From Modicisalibacter luteus DSM 23508 (GTDB lineage: Bacteria; Pseudomonadota; Gammaproteobacteria; Pseudomonadales; Halomonadaceae): a DNA stretch of 64,000 nucleotides. The stretch is from the NCBI RefSeq assembly GCF_000378505.1, contig NZ_KB899996.1, positions 62,001 to 126,000 on the forward strand, written 5' to 3'. Within the stretch, counting starts at the first letter, position 1. Each line of letters opens with the position of its first letter. Position numbers and translations under genes: made by a program. The notes beneath the pieces are model-generated. The model had not been told where the DNA came from, ran no database searches, and worked only from the letters and a program-made list of their open reading frames with translations. Of the stretch, positions 57,971 through 64,000 are shown one piece after another.

Positions 57971-59389
57971 TCACCGTGGGTCGTTGGGTGCGTCCGGGAA
58001 GCGCGTCGGATGTGCCGCCAAGTAGGCGCGACTGGCGCGGAGTACGGCACGGTCGTTAAATCGCGCCCCGACCAGTTGACAGCCTATGGGCAAGCCTTCC
58101 TCACTGAACCCGCACGGCACCGAGGCTGCCGGCTGGCGAGTCAGGTTGAAAGGGTAGGTGAACGGCGTCCAGTCCATCCAGTCGCACATGCCACGCCCCT
58201 CCGGGACCTCCTGCCCGGCCGCAAACGGCAACACGGCAACGCTGGGCATCAGGAACAGGTCAAAGCGATTGCGGAAGCTCGCCTCGAAGCGTGATGTCAG
58301 CATGGCGCGTGCTTCCTGGGCGGCATGCACGTCATTGGCACAAAAGGACTCGCCGCGCCAGGCATTCCTCATCAAGCCTTCGCTGATCTGCCGGCGCTCG
58401 CCCTCGGTCATCTGGCTGCACAAACGCCAGCTGGTGGAATACCACAGGATCTTGAAGGCTTCGCCTGCCTCGTGCAGGTCCAGGTCATCGGGGACGACCT
58501 CAGCACCCAGGGCCTGGAATTGTGTCGCGGCGCGCTCGATGGCGGCAGTAACCTGAGGATCGACGCTGACCCGCTCCGCCTGGGTGATCAACCCGATGCG
58601 CATGCCTGTCAGGGGTGCCTGGGTTCCCTCGCCCCAGTCCTCCGGTGCGGCCGCGATGGCATAGCTGTCCCGGGAGTCGTAGCGACCAATCACGTTGAGC
58701 ATGCGAATCGCGTCATCGACGCTGCGGGTGATCGGCCCCAGATGCGACATCGACGGCAGGGAACAGGGCGGCCACTGCGGTACCAGTCCAAAGGTTGGCT
58801 TGAAGCCGAAGGTGCCGGTAAACGAGGCCGGGATACGGATGGAGCCGCCCGAATCCCCGCCCTGGTGCATCACGCCCAGGTTGAGCGCACAAGCCGCAGC
58901 GGCGCCTCCCGACGAGCCCCCTGGAGTCAACCGAGTGTCCCAGGGATTGTAGGTCACGCCGGTCAATGGGCTGTCGGTCACGCCCTTCCAGCCATACTCG
59001 GGCGTTGTGGTCTTACCCAGAATGATGGCCCCTGCCTCACGCATCCTGCGTGCCGGCGGGCCATCCTCCGTACAGGGGGAAGGATCGGAAATCAATGTGC
59101 CCTCGCGCGCCGGCATGCCGCGCACGCGGGTGAGGTCCTTCATGGTCACCGGCAGGCCATCGACCGGCCCCAGCGGTTTTCCGGCGCGCCAGCGTGTCTC
59201 GGCTTCGCGTGCTGCTGCCAGTGCCCCTTCATGATCGACATGGCAGAACGCGTTGATTGCCGGGTTATCGCGGTCGATCCTTGCCAGCGTGTCCTCGATG
59301 ACCTCCACGGGCGAGAGCCGCCCGGCCGCATAGGCCTCAATCAGGGCAGCGGCATCCATCGTGGCAAGGTGGGTGTCCCTGTTTTCCAT
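57971..59389 (-). CDS. Amidase (amidase-signature family)
   Basis: 472 residues. The Ser-cisSer-Lys triad is readable: Lys in VTMKDLTRVRGM, cis-Ser and surrounding GGSSGGAAAACALNLG, nucleophile Ser in GGDSGGSIRIPASFTGTFGFKPTFG. Length and architecture match broad amide hydrolases; not GatA because the gatCAB neighbours are absent. Substrate unknown. It is followed at once by the exchanger gene. Confidence 0.9.
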   Translation of the reverse strand: MENRDTHLATMDAAALIEAYAAGRLSPVEVIEDTLARIDRDNPAINAFCHVDHEGALAAAREAETRWRAGKPLGPVDGLPVTMKDLTRVRGMPAREGTLISDPSPCTEDGPPARRMREAGAIILGKTTTPEYGWKGVTDSPLTGVTYNPWDTRLTPGGSSGGAAAACALNLGVMHQGGDSGGSIRIPASFTGTFGFKPTFGLVPQWPPCSLPSMSHLGPITRSVDDAIRMLNVIGRYDSRDSYAIAAAPEDWGEGTQAPLTGMRIGLITQAERVSVDPQVTAAIERAATQFQALGAEVVPDDLDLHEAGEAFKILWYSTSWRLCSQMTEGERRQISEGLMRNAWRGESFCANDVHAAQEARAMLTSRFEASFRNRFDLFLMPSVAVLPFAAGQEVPEGRGMCDWMDWTPFTYPFNLTRQPAASVPCGFSEEGLPIGCQLVGARFNDRAVLRASRAYLAAHPTRFPDAPNDPR

Positions 59390-59431
59390 CGTGCCTCCTT
59401 GGCTACAGCAACCTGGGCTGCTGGCGTGAAT

Positions 59432-59453
59432 GGCAGGCCACGACTGGCCTGCC
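59432..59453. other. Inverted repeat between comM and the amidase gene
   Basis: GGCAGGCCA / TGGCCTGCC, 9-bp perfect arms with a 4-nt loop, in the 86-nt gap after comM. No T tract on either strand, so it may be a weak terminator, an RNA processing structure or an operator. Nothing else is visible in the gap. Confidence 0.4.
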
Positions 59454-59475
59454 CTACGCTCCTTTCGCTGTCCTC

Positions 59476-61011
59476 TTACATACCGGCAACGGCCTGCGGG
59501 GTTTCGTTCCCGCCACGCAACCGATCGAGCTGGCGATAACCGATGGCTTCCATCAGCTGTGGGCGTGCCGGACGCGACTCACCGGCCAGGTCGGCCAGCG
59601 TCAGTGCCACTCGCAGCACCCGATGATAGGCGCGCGCCGACAGTTTGAGCCGGGACAGGACATCAGCCAGCCAGGCACGCTCGTCGGTGGTCAGGGCACA
59701 GGCAGTCTCGAGTTCTCGCCCGGGCAAGCGGGCGTTGAGCGCGCCGCGTTCCTGCTGACGCCGCCGGGCAGCCAGCACCCGCTCACGCACTGTCGCCGAG
59801 CTTTCGCCGAGGGCCGGCGAGGTCAACTGTTCGGGTGGTAGCGCAGGCACTTCGACCTGCAGGTCGATGCGATCCAGCAAGGGGCCGGACAACTTCGCCT
59901 GATAGCGCTGTACTTGGGCGGGCGTGCAAACACAGGACTGGCGAGGATCGCCGAGATGGCCGCATGGGCAAGGATTCATGGCAGCGACGAGCTGGAAGCG
60001 GGCAGGAAAACAGCGCTGATGGCTGGCACGGGCGATATGAATCTGCCCGGACTCCAGCGGCTCACGCATCACTTCGAGAACGCTGCGGTCGAACTGCGGC
60101 AGTTCGTCGAGAAACAGCACCCCGTGGTGCGCCAGCGAGATTTCGCCGGGCCTCGGCTTCGAGCCACCCCCAACCAGGGCCACGCCGCTGGCAGTATGGT
60201 GCGGCGACCGAAAGGGCCGTTCGCCCCAGCGCTCGAGCAGGCCCATACCACATACCGAGCGGATCGCCGCGACTTCCAGCGCCTCGTCATGGGATAGCGG
60301 CGGCAGGATGCCCGGCAGGCGACTGGCCAACATGGTCTTGCCGGTCCCCGGCGGCCCAGCGAACAAAAGGTTATGTCCCCCCGCCGCTGCGACCTCCAAA
60401 GCACGACGTGCCTGATGCTGGCCACGCACATCGGCCAGGTCGTGCCCTGTACGCTCCGGCAGGGCCGGATGGTTCAGGCGATGCTCGACGAGACGATCCT
60501 GGCCCAGCAAATGGGCGACAACCTGGGAGAGATGCTCGGCCGGGAACACTCGCAGCTCGCCGGCCAGGGCGGCTTCGTCGGCGTTGGGCGCCGGCAGCAG
60601 CAGGCACCGACCGGCGACCTTGGCGGCCAACGCCACCGGCAACGCGCCGTTGATTGGCCGCAGCCGTCCATCCAGGGCCAGCTCGCCCAGGCACTCGACT
60701 CCCTCCAGGGCGGAAGCGGGAATCTGCTCGGAGGCCACCAGAATGCCCAGAGCGATGGGCAGATCGAAACGTCCTCCCTCCTTGGGCAAGTCCGCAGGCG
60801 CGAGATTGATCGTGATGCGCCGAGTATTGGGGAACTCGAAGCCGGCATTGAGCAGGGCACTGCGCACCCGTTCGCGACTTTCGCGCACCGCAGTCTCGGG
60901 CAGGCCAACCAGGGTCAATCCCGGCAGACCGTTGGATAGATGGACCTCGACCAAGACTTCAGGGGCTTCCAGTCCCAGCCCCGCCCGGGTGGCAATGATG
61001 GCTAACGCCAT
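59476..61011 (-). CDS. comM: ComM (YifB) family AAA+ ATPase/helicase
   Basis: 511 residues. An N-terminal Lon-protease-like domain (about 1-165; LEAPEVLVEVHLSNGLPGLTLVGLPETAVRESRERVRSA) precedes a Mg-chelatase-like AAA+ ATPase domain with Walker A in GPPGTGKTMLASRLPG, Walker B in LFLDELPQFDRS and a Cys-rich zinc-binding insert (NPCPCGHLGDPRQSCVC). The C-terminal Mg-chelatase domain follows (LSARAYHRVLRVALTLADL). ComM drives branch migration in natural transformation. Single gene, downstream of ubiK. Confidence 0.95.
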   Translation of the reverse strand: MALAIIATRAGLGLEAPEVLVEVHLSNGLPGLTLVGLPETAVRESRERVRSALLNAGFEFPNTRRITINLAPADLPKEGGRFDLPIALGILVASEQIPASALEGVECLGELALDGRLRPINGALPVALAAKVAGRCLLLPAPNADEAALAGELRVFPAEHLSQVVAHLLGQDRLVEHRLNHPALPERTGHDLADVRGQHQARRALEVAAAGGHNLLFAGPPGTGKTMLASRLPGILPPLSHDEALEVAAIRSVCGMGLLERWGERPFRSPHHTASGVALVGGGSKPRPGEISLAHHGVLFLDELPQFDRSVLEVMREPLESGQIHIARASHQRCFPARFQLVAAMNPCPCGHLGDPRQSCVCTPAQVQRYQAKLSGPLLDRIDLQVEVPALPPEQLTSPALGESSATVRERVLAARRRQQERGALNARLPGRELETACALTTDERAWLADVLSRLKLSARAYHRVLRVALTLADLAGESRPARPQLMEAIGYRQLDRLRGGNETPQAVAGM

Positions 61012-61126
61012 GGCACTCCCTCGCCAGAAGGCCCCATGTTCGTTCCCCCGACGAGCGGAGCAGCAAGGAGCCCTGAATGAATGGATTCGGTGGCTGCACC
61101 GAGTTTGGGCGCACCCGGACGCTGGG

Positions 61127-61519
61127 TTACGGCGCCTTGTCGCTGCCGGTGCCCAGGTCGGTCCGCTTGTCGGCGAGGTCGCTGGCCTGGCTCGTCTCGC
61201 CGGCTCCGGCGTCCTCGGCAGGTGCCGCCACGCTATCGGCCGCGACTACGGCGGGTGATGCCGGCGCTGACGACTTCGCGTCGACAGTGGCTTCCAGGGC
61301 TGCGACCTGGCGTTCAAGGGCTTCTACGCGTGTTCGGGTGCGCTGCAATACGTCCATGAGAATATCGAAATCTTCGCGAGATACCAGTTCCATGCGATCA
61401 AAGGCGCCGCGCATGACGCTCTGTACGCTGCGCTGGATCTCTTCGGGAGCGTGGGACGCTTCCTGAAGGCGTTCGCCGATCTGCTGGGCCAGGCGACTGA
61501 ACCGATCGTTGCTTGCCAT
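61127..61519 (-). CDS. ubiK: UbiK (BMFP/YqiC-like) ubiquinone biosynthesis accessory factor
   Basis: 130 residues from the ATG at 61519 (AAAGGAG about 8 nt upstream). The N-terminal ~85 residues (FSRLAQQIGERLQEASHAPEEIQRSVQSVMRGAFDRMELVSREDFDILMDVLQRTRTRVEALERQVAALE) form the coiled-coil, membrane-fusogenic domain; the C-terminal ~40 residues are an Ala/Asp/Ser-rich variable tail. UbiK helps the Ubi metabolon make ubiquinone, the substrate of the complex I encoded elsewhere in this window. Divergent from glnK. Confidence 0.9.
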   Translation of the reverse strand: MASNDRFSRLAQQIGERLQEASHAPEEIQRSVQSVMRGAFDRMELVSREDFDILMDVLQRTRTRVEALERQVAALEATVDAKSSAPASPAVVAADSVAAPAEDAGAGETSQASDLADKRTDLGTGSDKAP

Positions 61520-61578
61520 CGAGTAGGCTCCTTTCGAGTGAACTGCCTCAAGCATACGCAAGGACGCCGAATGGCGCA

Positions 61579-61595
61579 TGCGCAATCCTGGCGCA
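61579..61595. promoter_or_regulatory. NtrC-like enhancer site 2 for glnK-amtB
   Basis: TGCGCA-ATCCT-GGCGCA fits TGCACC-N5-GGTGCA at 9 of 12 positions. Its centre is 61587, exactly 32 bp upstream of the centre of the stronger site, which places both on one face of the helix. Confidence 0.45.
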
Positions 61596-61610
61596 AAGCC
61601 CAAAAGCGCC

Positions 61611-61627
61611 AGCACCAGCGTGGTGCA
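61611..61627. promoter_or_regulatory. NtrC-like enhancer site 1 for glnK-amtB
   Basis: AGCACC-AGCGT-GGTGCA matches TGCACC-N5-GGTGCA at 11 of 12 positions. Its centre at 61619 is about 121 bp upstream of the start predicted from the sigma54 element, a normal enhancer distance. Confidence 0.65.
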
Positions 61628-61713
61628 ACCCCGCAATACCACTTGCCCCGAGTTTGGTCACGCCTCTCACCACATCAGCCTAAATAGCTGATTAATAAAC
61701 GCATTTTAAGTCG

Positions 61714-61729
61714 TGGCATGACATTCGCC
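61714..61729 (+). promoter_or_regulatory. Sigma54 (-24/-12) promoter of glnK-amtB
   Basis: TGGCATGACATTCGCC: GG at 61715-61716 and GC at 61727-61728 with the required 10-nt separation, close to TGGCACG-N4-TTGCA. Predicted start near 61740, 27 nt before glnK. Confidence 0.75.
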
Positions 61730-61739
61730 AGTCCACTAG

Positions 61740-62105
<366 letters not shown>

Positions 62106-62130
62106 GGCGCTGGACTTAGGAGAAATAACG

Positions 62131-63375
62131 ATGACAGAGCTCAATTATGCGCTCGATACTTTCTACTTCCTCATCTGCGGCGTGCTGGTCATGTGGATGG
62201 CCGCTGGCTTCGCGATGCTGGAAGCAGGCTTGGTACGCTCGAAGAACACCGCAGAAATACTGACCAAAAATATCGTGCTGTTCGCCATCGCCTGCACGAT
62301 GTACCTATTGGTCGGCTACTTCATCATGTATTCCAGCGATGCCGGCGGCATCCTGCCCAACCTCGGTTTTCTCGTAGGTAGCGAAAACACGGTCGACGCC
62401 GTGCTCAACGGCGGTGATGATGCACCCTATTACTCCGCTCGTGCCGACTTCTTCTTCCAGGTCGTGTTCGTGGCCACCGCGATGTCTATCGTCTCGGGCG
62501 CCGTGGCCGAGCGCATGAAGCTGTGGGCTTTCCTGGCCTTCGCCGTGATCATGACCGGCTTCATCTATCCGGTTTCCGGCTACTGGACCTGGGGCGGCGG
62601 CTGGCTGTCCGAAATCGGCTTTTCCGATTATGCCGGCTCCGGCATCGTGCATATGGCTGGAGCGGCCGCCGCGTTGGCCGGCGTGCTGGTCCTCGGACCG
62701 CGCAAGGGAAAATATGGCAAGAACGGCGCCATCTACGCGATTCCCGGCGCCAACATGCCACTGGCTACCCTGGGGACATTCATCCTGTGGATGGGTTGGT
62801 TCGGCTTCAACGGCGGCTCCGAGCTCAAGGTGTCCGACGTCGCCTCCGCCAACAATATGGCCCAGGTACTGCTCAACACCAACGCTGCTGCCGCCGGTGG
62901 CGTCATCGCCGCGCTGGTCCTGGCCAAGATCTGGTTTCGCAAGGCCGACCTGACCATGGCGCTGAACGGCGCGATTGCCGGCCTGGTGTCAATCACCGCC
63001 GATCCGCTGTCTCCGACTGGCCTCGGCGCGACGATTATCGGTGCCATCGGTGGTCTGCTCGTGGTGGTATCCATCGTCGCCCTGGACAAGCTGAAGATCG
63101 ACGACCCGGTCGGCGCCCTCTCGGCTCACGGTGTGGTCGGTATCTGGGGCGTTATGGCGGTGCCACTCAACAACGGTGATGCCAGCTTCGGCGTCCAGTT
63201 GATCGGCATCATCGGTATCTTCGCCTGGGTCTTCATTGCCAGTCTGATCGTGTGGCTGGTCATCAAGGCGATCATGGGTGTCCGAGTCAGCGAAGAGGAA
63301 GAATACGAGGGGGTCGACCTGGCCGAGTGCGGTCTGGAGGCCTACCCCGAGTTTACCGTCGGCAGCAACAAATAA
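62131..63375 (+). CDS. amtB: Ammonium transporter AmtB
   Basis: 414 residues from the ATG at 62131 (TAGGAGAAATAACG upstream), eleven transmembrane helices. The twin histidines of the conduction pore are in GIVHMAGAAAALAG and LSAHGVVGIWGV. Signature: DYAGSGIVHMAGA. The N-terminus MTELNYALDTFYFLICGVLVMWMAAGFAMLEAGLVRSKN lacks a cleavable signal peptide, unlike E. coli AmtB. It is regulated by the PII proteins encoded on both sides. A strong terminator follows. Confidence 0.95.
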   Translation: MTELNYALDTFYFLICGVLVMWMAAGFAMLEAGLVRSKNTAEILTKNIVLFAIACTMYLLVGYFIMYSSDAGGILPNLGFLVGSENTVDAVLNGGDDAPYYSARADFFFQVVFVATAMSIVSGAVAERMKLWAFLAFAVIMTGFIYPVSGYWTWGGGWLSEIGFSDYAGSGIVHMAGAAAALAGVLVLGPRKGKYGKNGAIYAIPGANMPLATLGTFILWMGWFGFNGGSELKVSDVASANNMAQVLLNTNAAAAGGVIAALVLAKIWFRKADLTMALNGAIAGLVSITADPLSPTGLGATIIGAIGGLLVVVSIVALDKLKIDDPVGALSAHGVVGIWGVMAVPLNNGDASFGVQLIGIIGIFAWVFIASLIVWLVIKAIMGVRVSEEEEYEGVDLAECGLEAYPEFTVGSNK

Positions 63376-63409
63376 CGTCGACGCAACGAGTGAGCTGGCG
63401 TGCTCCCCT

Positions 63410-63433
63410 GGCCCCCTTCGGGGGGCCTTTTTT
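63410..63433 (+). terminator. Terminator after amtB
   Basis: GGCCCCC / GGGGGCC with loop TTCG, followed by TTTTTT. It starts 35 nt after the amtB stop and should separate it from the second PII gene. Confidence 0.93.
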
Positions 63434-63480
63434 ATTCCTTGGACCAGCAGGTGTATGCTTGCAGGCAGAACCCCGTTTAA

Positions 63481-63870
<390 letters not shown>

Positions 63871-63894
63871 ATCAGCCTCCGGTGGCCATGCATG

Positions 63895-63926
63895 AAAAAA
63901 CCCACGGTTTTCACCGTGGGTTTTTT
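63895..63926. terminator. Bidirectional terminator after the second PII gene
   Basis: AAAAAACCCACGGT / ACCGTGGGTTTTTT, loop TTTC; A run on the left and T run on the right allow use by both the PII gene and the convergent gene at the right edge. Confidence 0.93.
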
Positions 63927-63958
63927 ACACTTCTTTCAAACGTAGACGAGCACCTTAG

Positions 63959-64000
63959 TTACTTCTCGACGAAGGCACGCTCGATCACGTAATCCCCCGG
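63959..64000 (-). CDS. C-terminal fragment of an unidentified protein, cut by the right edge
   Basis: On the minus strand the last 13 codons, conceptually PGDYVIERAFVEK, are followed by TAA (63959-63961), and the bidirectional terminator lies 33 nt beyond. The tail alone does not allow a family call. The convergent position and terminator support a real gene. Confidence 0.6.
   Translation of the reverse strand, partial: PGDYVIERAFVEK

Noticed and set aside
63440-63470. Possible sigma54 promoter upstream of the second PII gene
   Set aside because: The best GG...TTGC arrangement has a 9-nt gap instead of 10.

Overview
The window is a GC-rich gammaproteobacterial chromosome segment. Gene content and order suggest a Halomonas-like member of the Halomonadaceae or a close relative: hemCDXY, argH-lptM-lysA-dapF-DUF484-xerC, a 14-subunit NADH dehydrogenase with fused NuoCD, two TRAP transporters (one resembling the ectoine system TeaABC as I remember it), and a GlnK/AmtB cluster. 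The species call is inference; no rRNA marker is present. I saw no insertion sequences, prophage, CRISPR array, tRNA or rRNA. The window is almost entirely core housekeeping genes, so the most interesting signals are intergenic.

Layout. 1-4.7 kb: hemC-hemD-hemX-hemY on the minus strand (tetrapyrrole synthesis), ending in a strong terminator. 4.8-11 kb: a plus-strand run argH, lptM-like lipoprotein, lysA, dapF, DUF484, xerC and a HAD phosphatase. 11-14 kb: engB (minus) divergent from cytochrome c4, dsbA and an endonuclease/exonuclease/phosphatase-fold protein. 14.2-17.5 kb: TRAP transporter 1 (DctQ-DctM-DctP). 17.5-32.6 kb: the nuoABCDEFGHIJKLMN operon on the minus strand. 32.8-34.6 kb: thiD and a tandem universal stress protein. 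34.7-37.8 kb: TRAP transporter 2, with its binding protein divergent from the membrane subunits. 37.8-43.7 kb: dtd, an SDR oxidoreductase, small uncharacterised genes, ChaB-like, a BamE-like lipoprotein, an ABC-F ATPase, a TIGR02444-type protein and a secreted FKBP prolyl isomerase. 43.7-47 kb: a secreted PHB-depolymerase-like esterase, Sco and a membrane-anchored partner, and an AEC carrier. 47-54 kb: a candidate Fur-controlled small RNA, trmB, thiG, thiS, a sodium:alanine symporter, DUF423, a thioesterase and malate synthase G. 54-61 kb: alpha/beta hydrolase, lipoprotein, HisC-like aminotransferase, CaCA antiporter, amidase, comM and ubiK. 61.7-63.9 kb: glnK-amtB-glnK.

Most notable regulatory observations. 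(1) Between the AEC carrier and trmB (about 47.00-47.13 kb) lies what looks like an unannotated RyhB-type iron-responsive small RNA: a Fur-box-like sequence inside a sigma70-like promoter, a 5' hairpin, a segment very similar to the RyhB core, a stretch antisense to a Shine-Dalgarno plus start codon, and a rho-independent terminator. (2) glnK-amtB has a well-spaced sigma54 -24/-12 element and two NtrC-like enhancer boxes whose centres are 32 bp apart. (3) A perfect NtrC-like box sits just upstream of the sodium:alanine symporter. (4) An IclR-like palindrome lies upstream of malate synthase G. Together these suggest readable iron, nitrogen and glyoxylate-shunt control circuits. All were found by eye and need computational and experimental confirmation.
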